From NCBI GenBank assembly GCA_026770585.1, contig MU646311.1, positions 913,527 to 927,415 on the forward strand: a DNA stretch of 13,889 nucleotides. Direction: 5' to 3'. Numbering within the stretch: the first letter of the stretch is position 1; each line of letters starts with the position of its first letter. This document shows positions 6,724 to 12,816 of this stretch, piece by piece. A program made the position numbers and the translations under genes. The stretch comes from Baffinella frigidus. Taxonomy: Eukaryota; Cryptophyceae; Cryptomonadales; Baffinellaceae. Under the pieces are notes generated by a model. The model did no database searches and had not been told where the DNA came from. It was given only the letters and a program-made list of their open reading frames with translations.

Positions 6724-6754
<31 letters not shown>

Positions 6755-6804
6755 CGCTCTCTCTCTCTCTGTCTTTTTCTTCATTTTTTTTCTCTCTCTC
6801 TCTC

Positions 6805-6843
<39 letters not shown>

Positions 6844-7217
6844 CTCTCGAACGTGATCGCCTCGCGATGGGGAAGGGGTCTTGCCCCCCCCGAACGTGTT
6901 TCTTACAATACTTGTATACCCTCTACAACACTTGTATACCCTCTACAACACTTGTAGGCCCCTTATATTACTTGTAGGCACGACCGTGACTCGCGATGGG
7001 GAAGGGGTCTTGTCCCGCCCGCTGCCGCGAAACGTTGTGTTTTTAGGACGCGATCCGGCTTCGTGTGCAAACTGGTCAGGAGGACATTCCCGGCAGAACG
7101 CCAGTTGCTTCGCGTGTTCATCGTACAAAATCCCTGATAATGGCCTAAATGGCTCCAAGCCTCATATTTTTTTGCGACCCTGACTCGCGATAGGGAATGG
7201 GTCTTGTCCCCCCCTAT
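6290..7217 (+). repeat. CT-tract island with five boundary motifs
   Basis: The block CGACCGTGACTCGCGATGGG followed by GAAGGGGTCTTGTCCC occurs at 6290, 6519, 6848, 6981 and 7175 with small changes. The first two copies introduce CT microsatellite tracts (6335-6518 and 6565-6847). A 20-bp tandem repeat (ACTTGTATACCCTCTACAAC, about 3.5 units) lies at 6907-6980. The last two copies are followed by related GACGCGATCC sequence. Long Ser-Leu frames across the CT tracts are not genes, and nothing coding was seen at 7010-7175. Confidence 0.85.
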
Positions 7218-7254
7218 CGCAAAACACGTTTCTTGAAGGACGCGATCCTTCTTC

Positions 7255-7425
7255 CACTCGAGAATGCTGGAGGATCCTATTTATATGTGGGGTTGTAAAT
7301 ATTTGTACCAGGATAAGGTGTTCCAACCCCGTGACTGGCCAATAGATGGCTAGTTACGTGCAAATCAACGAAATTTACAACACAAATACCCACTGTTAAA
7401 AGCACATCGGTTTTAATTAGACCGA
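7255..7425. mobile_element. MITE, second copy of the 1556-1744 element
   Basis: It starts CACTCGAGAATGCTGGAGGA and follows the reverse complement of 1556-1744 closely through ATATTTGTACCAGGATAAGG, CGTGACTGGCCAATA and AACGAAATTTACAACACAAA. The far end loses similarity near 7420, so the second inverted end is eroded or truncated. Confidence 0.75.
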
Positions 7426-7556
7426 CTCGGCTGTCTTACAGCCGTTTTCTCGTCTGTTGGCAACACGAAAACACTGAAATCGTGACACGCGTTGACGATG
7501 CCGGTAGCAAACTGTCAGCTTTTGGCATTTTATTTATTTATTTTCATAGCCTGCAG

Positions 7557-7842
7557 ATCCGAAAACCGCTCGACACAGAGTCTGCGACATCCCGATAAGT
7601 TCAGGGGTTCATATTGCCTTCCACCGCAGGTGTTGGTGCACTTATGCTATATCCACAAAATCCCTTCGTATTCCGCTGTGTTGTCAGTCAACAGATCCGA
7701 GGGTTCATATTGCCTTCCCACCGCAGGTGTTCGAACTGGGCCTGAAAATCGCTGGGCCGTTTGCGGAACGGGGATGGCACCAACTCTCGACCCACCTCGA
7801 AGACGCGCACGGGAACATCCTTGTCTACCCGTCAATCGTCAT
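7557..7842 (+). CDS. candidate 286-nt exon, unknown protein
   Basis: A long T-rich tract ending TTTTCATAGCCTGCAG is a strong acceptor, and AT at 7841-7842 is followed by the donor GTGAGC. The frame between is open. It contains an internal repeat, GVHIAFHRRC and later RVHIAFPPQVF, then LGLKIAGPFAERGWHQL and STHLEDAHGNILVYPSIV. PPQVFELGLKIA resembles PPQMLQPGLKIA of the 2330-2451 exon. A partial copy at 7960-8042 supports this frame by four silent changes. If the donor is not used the frame ends at TGA 7844-7846. An overlapping frame is also open but is not supported by these comparisons. Function unknown. Confidence 0.5.
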
Positions 7843-7959
7843 GTGAGCTTCCTCGAGAATTACATGGGGAAAATATTTAATTTAAATCACCTTTTTGCTG
7901 TATTATGGGTGGTTTTAGTGCTGTGGTAAAGCTAAGTCGAGGCTAGAATAGAAGGTTTG

Positions 7960-8042
7960 TGGGACGGGGGTGGCACCAGCTCTCGACCCACCTTGAAGAC
8001 GCGCATGGGAACATCCCCGGCTACCCGTCAATCGTCATGTGA
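7960..8042 (+). pseudogene. partial copy of the end of the 7557-7842 exon
   Basis: Aligned without gaps to the last 80 or so bases of the exon, covering GWHQLSTHLEDAHGNI and YPSIV and the donor position (GTGAAC). Four changes are silent. Ala to Val, Glu to Gly, Leu to Pro and Val to Gly are also present. The copy runs straight into telomere-like repeats at 8042. No acceptor was seen, so it is probably a relic. Confidence 0.5.
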
Positions 8043-8282
8043 ACCCTAACCCCTACACCCGAAACCCTAAACCCTAGACCCTAAACCCTGAACCCTAAAC
8101 CCTACACCCTAAACCCTAAACCCTAAACCCTAAACCCTAAACCCTAAACCCTAAAACCCAAAGCCTAAACCCTAAACCCTAATGCTAAGCCCTAAACCTT
8201 GAACCCTAAACCTCAAAACCTAGCCCCTAAACCCTCACCCTAAACCCTAAACCCTGACCCCCAAACCCTAAACCCTAAACCT
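8042..8282 (+). repeat. telomere-like block 3, mostly CCCTAAA
   Basis: The most regular of the blocks, with eight or so consecutive perfect CCCTAAA units near 8105-8155 and scattered CCCTGAA, CCCTACA and CCCCTAA variants. Confidence 0.95.
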
Positions 8283-8498
8283 GTACCCTTTGGCAAGGTT
8301 CAACGTGCAACCGGAGTCGCACGATACCGCTCCTACCCCCTCAGGTCGAATCCTCTCTTCCCGCCTCTGCCGGAGCTTTTCTCGCCGTGCGTGGTGTACG
8401 CGAGCCCCCTAGGATCACCACATGGCGCTAGGCACAGTCCTAATGTACTGTAAGGTCCAGGGGGGGGGCGCTTTCTTATGGGCGAGGTACCGCCTCCC
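8283..8498 (+). other. no gene called; one uninterrupted frame
   Basis: A frame reading FGKVQRATGVARYRSYPL at its start is open for about 54 codons to TAA near 8450, but a second frame is also open across most of it. Neither has a duplicate, a clear splice boundary or a recognisable motif. The G run and CTTTCTTATGGGCGAGGT at 8462-8490 resemble 12262-12290. Confidence 0.5.
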
Positions 8499-8503
8499 TC
8501 TTT

Positions 8504-8654
8504 CTAGCTCTGTCCCACTTGGATTTGGGCTCCTCATCAATTCGCCCCCCCTCCAATTTCTCGTGTGAATTTCCTAGGGGGGGGGCAAAATTTACCTTGG
8601 AAATGGGGGGGGGGGGCGAATTGATGAGGAGCCCAAATCAAATGGGACAGCTAG
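8504..8654. mobile_element. MITE with CTAGCTCTGTCCCA ends and 5-bp duplication
   Basis: Inverted ends of about 40 bp run from CTAG through TTTGGGCTCCTCATCAATTC to the C-run, against the complementary G-run and GAATTGATGAGGAGCCCAAA. TCTTT at 8499-8503 and 8655-8659 is a perfect 5-bp target duplication. The terminal CTAGCT and GGGCTCCTC link it to the element at 3887-4016 and to the 140-bp members. Confidence 0.8.
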
Positions 8655-8756
8655 TCTTTCTCTTTCCCTCCTTCCCCTCTTCCTGTCGTACGTTCAGCCC
8701 GTGACATCAACCGAATTGGTGCAAGTTTCAAACAGCTTGTTCGTAATGACGATAAA

Positions 8757-8810
8757 GAAAACGCGACGTTTTCTAAGACGTCTCGAAAACGCGACGTTTG
8801 CTAAGACGTC
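8757..8810 (+). repeat. two 28-bp tandem units
   Basis: GAAAACGCGACGTTTTCTAA at 8757 is repeated at 8785 with one change, each unit ending GACGTC. The short array lies just upstream of a foldback element. No gene is seen from 8655 to 9003. Confidence 0.85.
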
Positions 8811-8836
8811 AATACCGTTTACCTTTTTCTGGACTT

Positions 8837-8993
8837 TAATAGGGTAACGGACTAAAAATGGGGTAGTTAGGCCTACGGTATTACCTACGGTAGGCCGTAG
8901 GGTTTTTCGTAGGAGCCCCCCCTAGGCCCCTACGGCCTACCGTAGTCAATACCGTAGACCTAACTACCCAATTTTTAGTCCGTTAGCCTATGA
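8837..8993. mobile_element. TAATAGGGTAAC foldback element, diverged complete copy
   Basis: 157 bp, ending GTTAGCCTATGA, flanked by ACTT (8833-8836) and ACCT (8994-8997), a 4-bp duplication with one change. Relative to the copies at 4796 and 5672, both arms differ at matching positions, so pairing is kept (for example ACGGACTAAAAAT on the left and ATTTTTAGTCCGT on the right). Confidence 0.8.
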
Positions 8994-9015
8994 ACCTCTT
9001 CCGAACGCTGGAGTC

Positions 9016-9249
9016 TTGGTGCAGCAGGTGTTACCCACACGGTATTTGGTCGCCCTACTCCCCAATTTGCACCAAAACAGTGTTGGAAATCGGCGACCCG
9101 TGATACACATCAGCCACACAGAAACGATCTTAAAACACTTGACGTGGGAGCCACACGGTGGACTACGAACCTTTCATCAAAAGTCAACCTGCCTTGATGC
9201 AATTAACTTGAGAGATTTTCTGGTGCAATTTGGTTACGTAACCCCCTGA
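9016..9249 (+). CDS. open frame of unknown status, possible exon
   Basis: An open frame without ATG, following TTGGTGCAG, reads YLVALLPNLHQNSVGNRRPV, later TETILKHLTWEPHGGL, and ends at TGA 9247-9249 after VQFGYVTP. The composition is protein-like and it sits in order with coding segments downstream, but no duplicate confirms the frame. The family is not recognised. It could be an exon whose 3' boundary precedes the stop. Confidence 0.3.
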   Translation: MVQQVLPTRYLVALLPNLHQNSVGNRRPVIHISHTETILKHLTWEPHGGLRTFHQKSTCLDAINLRDFLVQFGYVTP

Positions 9250-9350
9250 AATCCAGGCCCAACGAACCCCTCAAAGCCCACCGTGTGGTTGCTCAGTTCT
9301 GGTTAAACACGCGTTATTTTCATGCACACGGTAGGCGGACGTGGCCCGAT

Positions 9351-9492
9351 CTCATACGGAAACACTTATAATTTATAAGCTTGAAGCCAATGAAAATTAC
9401 TGCACGTTTGCTTTAACATTACTCGTAAAGATCGTGCTGCGTAGTAAATTTCATTGAATCCGGTTCATAAATTATAAGTGTTTCCGTATGAG
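9351..9492. mobile_element. foldback element inside a coding copy
   Basis: Perfect 26-bp arms (CTCATACGGAAACACTTATA and onward) at 9351-9376 and 9467-9492, with weaker pairing inward around CAATGAAAATTACTGCACG. The left flank GGACGTGGCCCG and right flank TTCGGGCCGTGGCTCTTGCT match the continuous sequence GGACGTGGCCCGCTCGGAGG at 9864-9873 and beyond. The palindrome therefore appears to have entered a copy of that coding segment. No clean target duplication was resolved. Confidence 0.6.
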
Positions 9493-9499
9493 TTCGGGC

Positions 9500-9533
9500 C
9501 GTGGCTCTTGCTCAACGAGGTTCTCTCGGAGGG
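9500..9533 (+). pseudogene. coding copy B, interrupted by a palindrome
   Basis: The frame reads WLLLNEVLSEGR and corresponds to WLLLNEALSEGR at 9875-9910, with several silent changes and one Ala to Val. Upstream similarity (AACACGC, then GGCGGACGTGGCCCG at about 9307-9350) lies on the far side of the palindrome and is out of frame. A partial relative of this area (ACGAAAATTACTACACGAAT) follows at about 9583. Confidence 0.55.
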
Positions 9534-9754
9534 GCGCAGCCAACCTTATGCGGGGAAACCTGTTTTTTTTTCATTTGATTCCAACGAAAATTACTACACG
9601 AATGATTTAATATTACTGCCCCCCCCCCAACATCAAGTATTCATCATGTTGGGCGAGGTACAGCGGTGTGCTGAGAAGCTGGCTACGGAAATTATTTCCG
9701 GAAATTACCTTGTACTTACCAATTTTCTGAAAATCGAGAGAAATTACCGATTTT

Positions 9755-9961
9755 TTGAAAATTGTTAAGTACAAGGTGTCGGTGCTGGTACAACACGGCA
9801 ACTTTTACCAAGTCAAACGTGCAGTAAACACGCATCTTTTGCAACCGACAGTCGGACGTGGCCCGCTCGGAGGGTGGCTGTTGCTGAACGAAGCTCTCTC
9901 GGAGGGACGAGGTTTGACGGGCAGCAACGTGGTATGCCAGGGTTTGGTGTTTAGGGTTTAA
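9755..9961 (+). CDS. coding copy A, WLLLNEALSEGRGLTGSNVV segment
   Basis: The open frame reads KYKVSVLVQHGNFYQVKRAV, then NTHLLQPTVGRGPLGG, then WLLLNEALSEGRGLTGSNVV. It passes into TTTAGGG-type repeats after CAGG at 9941, so the last residues are not real protein. The segment 9878-9941 is copied at 10077-10140 with five silent changes and one Cys/Arg difference. No ATG is present and the upstream boundary is unknown. It is likely an exon or exon relic of an unrecognised protein. Confidence 0.5.
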   Translation: MKIVKYKVSVLVQHGNFYQVKRAVNTHLLQPTVGRGPLGGWLLLNEALSEGRGLTGSNVVCQGLVFRV

Positions 9962-10076
9962 GATTTGGGGGTTGGGGTTTAAAGTGTAGGGTTTAGTGTT
10001 TACTGTTTGGGGTTTGGGGCTTATGGTTTGGGGGTTAACATTTAGGGTTTAGGGTTTAGGGTTTGGGGTTTGGGGG
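9944..10076 (-). repeat. telomere-like block 4, TTTAGGG orientation
   Basis: Degenerate TTTAGGG, TTTGGGG and TTTAGTG units. Blocks 1 to 3 show CCCTAAA on the plus strand, so this block is in the opposite orientation. It lies exactly between coding copies A and C. Confidence 0.85.
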
Positions 10077-10140
10077 CTGTTGCTGAACGAGGCGCTCTCG
10101 GAGGGTCGAGGTCTGACCGGCAGCAACGTGGTACGCCAGG
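10077..10140 (+). CDS. coding copy C, LLLNEALSEGRGLTGSNVV segment
   Basis: 64 nt aligned without gaps to 9878-9941. Differences: GAA/GAG, GCT/GCG, GGA/GGT, TTG/CTG and ACG/ACC are silent, and TGC/CGC changes Cys to Arg. Both edges abut telomere-like repeats and no canonical splice site is visible at either edge, so it may be a relic. The substitution pattern shows that the ancestor was coding. Confidence 0.5.
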
Positions 10141-10142
10141 AT

Positions 10143-10212
10143 ATAGGGTTTAGGGCTTAGGGTTTAGAGTTTGGGGTTTCAAGTTTAGGGTTCAGGGTTT
10201 AGGGTTTAGGGG
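10143..10212 (-). repeat. telomere-like block 5, TTTAGGG orientation
   Basis: About ten units of TTTAGGG and close variants between coding copies C and D. Confidence 0.9.
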
Positions 10213-10323
10213 CTGTTGTTTGAGGATGTGGAACGCGCCACCTCGAAACGGTTTCTTGGGAAAATATACGTCAACCGCGCGACAACTTTAGACTGTGTCT
10301 TTAAACGTCACCCACCTGCCCTC
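10213..10323 (+). CDS. candidate coding segment D
   Basis: The frame reads LLFEDVERATSKRFLGKIYV, then NRATTLDCVFKRHPPA, up to CTCTAG at 10321, where a MITE-type end (CTAGCTCTGCCTGAGTAAAG) begins. GCGACAACTTTAGACTG and neighbouring bases recur at 12741-12758 (reading VNNWATTLDC in one frame), giving some support that it is coding. The 5' side follows telomere-like repeats directly. Not recognised. Confidence 0.4.
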
Positions 10324-10520
10324 TAGCTCTGCCTGAGTAAAGCTTGGCTCGCCACAAAAGCAAGTTAGTTGCCGTTTTGTATTGGAGTTTCTGCTCTAAG
10401 TGTGTGTTACAGACCGGACGGCAGGGAGACAATGCGCTTGAGTGAGAGAGCGCGCGCGAGAGAGAGAAGTCACACAACAATCACACAATCAATCAATCAA
10501 CGTTGACCAGGGTCTCTTTC
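10323..10520. other. solo MITE end and low-complexity stretch
   Basis: CTAGCTCTGCCTGAGTAAAG is a CTAGCTCTGCC-type end without a partner nearby. 10438-10470 is GA- and GC-rich and 10480-10500 repeats AATC. No gene seen. Confidence 0.55.
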
Positions 10521-10760
10521 ACATGGAGCTAACGGCTCCAATGTGCGCTGTTCCCGCAGCAACATGAAGTGCACTCGGAGTCAAAACATTTCGCCTAAGT
10601 CAACTCCCCCTGAAAGCCAGCGCCTTAAGTCAAATGCCGTCCATAGTGGCCAGGTCCATCTAAACGAAAACAGGGGAAAGTTGACTTAGGTGAGCTGGTT
10701 GACTTGGCTGAAATCTTGTGGCTCGGAGTGAAGTGTGTGTGCGTTGAGGGTCTGTGAACC

Positions 10761-10818
10761 AAAACTATCAAAAAAAACAAAAAAAAGTTTTGATAGTTCA
10801 TTTTTTTTTTGATAGTTT
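10761..10818. repeat. A/T-rich hairpin
   Basis: AAAACTATCAAAA at 10761 can pair with either of two copies of TTTTGATAGTT at 10788 and 10807. It lies between the first and second modules of the array. The flanking 10580-10760 shows no coding signal. Confidence 0.7.
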
Positions 10819-10965
10819 GTGAAGCAGCACGAAGCGTGCCAGTGGGACAATTCGAGCGGGGATAATTTCCTTCCTCGCTCTTGGAGCGTCTGAAATGAAG
10901 CTAACGGCTCCAATTATCTTTTTATGAAATTAAACCAACGTCTCCAATTCCCTCTGTTCACACAG

Positions 10966-11018
10966 GAACATGAAGCGTGCAAGTGGGACACTTCGGACTT
11001 GGAGCTATTCACCAGAAA
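10966..11018 (+). CDS. short exon-like module
   Basis: Acceptor CCCTCTGTTCACACAG, then EHEACKWDTSDLELFTR, then a donor-like GTAACG at 11019. The 11191 module is nearly identical, with EHEACQWDNSDLELFTR. If unspliced the frame stops at TAA in the donor. Whether these modules are alternative exons or decayed duplicates of the 11415 exon start cannot be decided here. Confidence 0.35.
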
Positions 11019-11414
11019 GTAACGGCTCCAATTCCCTCTGTTCCCACAGGAACATGAAGCGTGCCAGTGGGACAATTCGGGAGGGGATAATGTCCACACT
11101 CGTGCTTGCATCTTTTTCAAACAAACTAACGGCTCCAATCATCTTTCTATGAAATTAACCTAACGGCATCAAATCCCTCTGTTCACACAGGAACATGAAG
11201 CGTGCCAGTGGGACAATTCGGACTTGGAGCTATTCACCAGAAAGTAACGGCTCCAATTCCCTCTGTTCCCACAGGAACATGAAGCGTGCCAGTGGGACAC
11301 TTCGGGAGGGGATAATGTCCACACTCGTGGTTGCATCTTCTTAAAACAAACTTACGGCTTCACTTGGAGCTATTCACCAGAAAGTAACGGCTCCAATTCC
11401 CTCTGTTCCCACAG

Positions 11415-11496
11415 GAGCATGCAGCGTGCCAGTGGGACCAAGACGGGGGATGCAGCGGACACGGATACTGCTCTGGGGGTGTGTGCTCGTGTCATG
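11415..11496 (+). CDS. EGF-like domain exon (5' half)
   Basis: Acceptor TTCCCTCTGTTCCCACAG, 82 nt, donor GTGCGG at 11497. The frame encodes EHAACQWDQDGG, then CSGHGYCSGGVCSCH and the first base of a Gly codon. The cysteine spacing (C-x7-C-x5-C-x4-C-x-C) is that of EGF-like domains, extracellular disulfide-linked modules of about 35 residues. The exon ends in phase 1. It joins in frame to the acceptor at 12817, which supplies GDWIGARC with the sixth cysteine. The segment from the second cysteine on is repeated at 12034-12079. It would belong to a secreted or surface protein; no signal peptide lies in the window. Confidence 0.65.
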
Positions 11497-11550
11497 GTGC
11501 GGCCCCTCCGTAGTGTATGCGCCTTGAGACGGCCTATTCTCAAGTTGACG

Positions 11551-11653
11551 TATCCCTCAACTTAAGGCTCGAGAGTGGTGGCTGGGTTTGCGGTACCATT
11601 GCGGGGGGGGGGGGCCTCCCCCCCACCACTCTCGAGCCTTAAGTTGAGTGATA
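11551..11653. repeat. foldback, 31-bp arms
   Basis: 11557-11581 and 11623-11647 are perfect 25-bp inverted copies (TCAACTTAAGGCTCGAGAGT and onward); six more bases pair with one mismatch. The flanking ATACAATAGTGTATGAGCCT at 11651-11670 resembles 13050-13070, and GTGTATGCGCCTTGAGACGG occurs at 11513. It lies in the presumed EGF intron. Confidence 0.75.
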
Positions 11654-11718
11654 CAATAGTGTATGAGCCTTGAGACGGTCCCGCCTCGGCACTGTGTCCG
11701 TGCAGGTAAGCGCACAGC

Positions 11719-11861
11719 CTAGCTCTGCCTCACTCGGGTTGACTGTCAGACTATTCTCAAGTTGACATGCTGGGTCTCTGGTACAAATCTGTCAACTTTG
11801 GAGCGGGAAAGAGCCCGGGCTCACCAAATTGGGGAACCCAAACAGACGGAGAAAGAGCTAG
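11719..11861 (+). mobile_element. MITE, CTAGCTCTGCC family, full copy
   Basis: 143 bp from CTAGCTCTGCCTCACTCGGG to GACGGAGAAAGAGCTAG. The interior has CTATTCTCAAGTTGACATGC, GGTACAAATCTGTCAAC and AAAGAGCCCGGGCTCACCAA. It corresponds in the opposite orientation to 12101-12239. A clear target duplication is not seen. Confidence 0.8.
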
Positions 11862-11985
11862 ACCCCTCTCGATGAATCAGGGCCTTGTCCACGCCAGGGC
11901 AGAAGTTCAATTTTCAAGATCGTGTAGTAAACTGATGATTCGTTGGAGTAAAGTTGATTCTACACTGGAAACACGCCAAAAGTGA

Positions 11986-12079
11986 TGGGAATTGGCTCGT
12001 CAAATGTGTGACTATTCGAGATGGACCGGGGGGTGCAGTGGACACGGAGATTGTTCTGGGGGTGTGTGCTCGTGTCATG
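11986..12079 (+). CDS. second EGF-like domain exon (5' half), start uncertain
   Basis: The frame opens after TGA at 11983-11985 and reads QMCDYSRWTGG, then CSGHGDCSGGVCSCH, ending with one base before the donor GTGAGG at 12080. From 12022 it matches 11433-11496. Within the shared EGF part AGC/AGT and TGC/TGT are silent and Tyr is replaced by Asp. The phase is again 1, so it too joins 12817 in frame. No good acceptor precedes it, so the 5' end is undefined and it may be an alternative exon, a gene-internal duplicate or a relic. Confidence 0.5.
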
Positions 12080-12100
12080 GTGAGGCTCCTCGGTCACACC

Positions 12101-12239
12101 CTAGCTCTGCCTCAGCATATCTGGGCTCACGATTTTGGTGAGCCTGGGCTCTTTTCCGCCCCAAAGTTATCATGTTTGTACCGCAGACACAGCATGTCAA
12201 CTTGAAAACAGTCTTTCAACCCGAGTGAGGCAGAGCTAG
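12101..12239 (-). mobile_element. MITE, CTAGCTCTGCC family, full copy
   Basis: 139 bp, inverted relative to the copy at 11719. Ends are CTAGCTCTGCCTCAGC at the left and GAGTGAGGCAGAGCTAG at the right. The flanks ACACC and ATATC differ by two C/T changes and could be an aged 5-bp duplication. It sits 21 bp after the donor of the EGF exon at 12079, inside the presumed intron. Confidence 0.75.
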
Positions 12240-12550
12240 ATATCCTCTTCCATCGGTCCTATGGGGGGGGCTGTTTTTTATGAGCGAGGTTTCCCTGTAG
12301 TAAGACAGCAGCCGGTAGTGCAGATGAGGGGGGGGCGTGTGATGTGGGGATACATCCTTTAGGTCCTTTAGGTTCTTCGAGCTCCCAACATAGGCGGATA
12401 TCTTCATCCACCAAAGTGATCGAATGGGAGTGTCTTCAACCGTGTAGGATTCGAATTGTCACACGTGAAGTTGCGAATTCAACCCTGGGTCTAGGGGATA
12501 TGTTGTGTATCTCTCTATCTCTCGTCAGATGTTTTGATTATGTGCGTTGA
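12240..12550. other. no gene seen
   Basis: Contains G runs and GGGGGGGCTGTTTTTTATGA, resembling 8467-8484, and a duplicated CCTTTAGGTCC/CCTTTAGGTTC. Open frames lack protein-like features. Confidence 0.55.
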
Positions 12551-12612
12551 CAACAATGACTGGAGGTGGCAATGGAAAGCCGGGTTTCTATTGCCACCTC
12601 CAGTGATTGTTG
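12551..12612. repeat. 23-bp inverted repeat with third copy nearby
   Basis: CAACAATGACTGGAGGTGGC at 12551 pairs with 12590-12612 with one mismatch over 23 bp. A third copy (CAACAATTACTGGAGGGGGC) lies in direct orientation at 12759-12781. Confidence 0.8.
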
Positions 12613-12699
12613 AAAGACTGTTTTCAAGCAGCGCCGGGCGGCTTCGCAGGGACGGCGGCCGTCCGATGCGAGACAACGTCTCCGCCATCAACTGGAGAG

Positions 12700-12760
12700 G
12701 CCTCCTTTCAACGGTTCTGGAAAAGTCAACAACTGGGCGACAACTTTAGACTGCGTCCCA
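12700..12760 (+). pseudogene. decayed copy of part of coding segment D
   Basis: CAACGGTTCTGGAAAAGTCA, then ACAACTGGGCGACAAC, matches 10246-10305 with small gaps that shift the frame. GCGACAACTTTAGACTG is identical. One frame reads VNNWATTLDCV against VNRATTLDCV. The indels suggest a non-functional duplicate. Confidence 0.45.
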
Positions 12761-12816
12761 ACAATTACTGGAGGGGGCAATATCGACCGCTGAAGGGCTC
12801 CCTGATGTTTCTGCAG

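Larger units (their letters stand above)
10521..11496 (+). repeat. array of acceptor-plus-exon modules, 84/141-bp alternation
   Basis: GAACATGAAGCGTGCCAGTG preceded by TTCCCTCTGTTCCCACAG recurs with exon-like starts at 10966, 11050, 11191, 11275 and 11415. Earlier variants lie at 10558 and 10825. Spacing alternates 84 and 141 bp, so a 225-bp unit is tandemly repeated, and the last interval is 140. Short-interval modules continue GACTTGGAGCTATTCACCAG; long-interval ones continue GGGAGGGGATAATGTCCACA. TAACGGCTCCAAT precedes most modules. Each module thus carries a splice-acceptor-like sequence and a protein-like start, EHEACQWD. Confidence 0.8.

Noticed and set aside
6228-6977. Long Ser-Leu open frames in all three plus frames
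   Set aside because: They are translations of CT microsatellite; every frame is open for the same reason and none has other support.
7492-7929. 145-codon plus frame starting at ATG 7492
   Set aside because: It overlaps the candidate exon in another frame; protein similarity to 2330-2451 and the silent changes against 7960-8042 favour the other frame.
8042-8282. True chromosome end
   Set aside because: Unique and coding-like sequence continues on both sides and the units are mixed, so the block is interstitial.
11767-11985. Plus-strand 72-codon frame
   Set aside because: Most of it lies inside a MITE copy, and the same interior is not open in the other copies.
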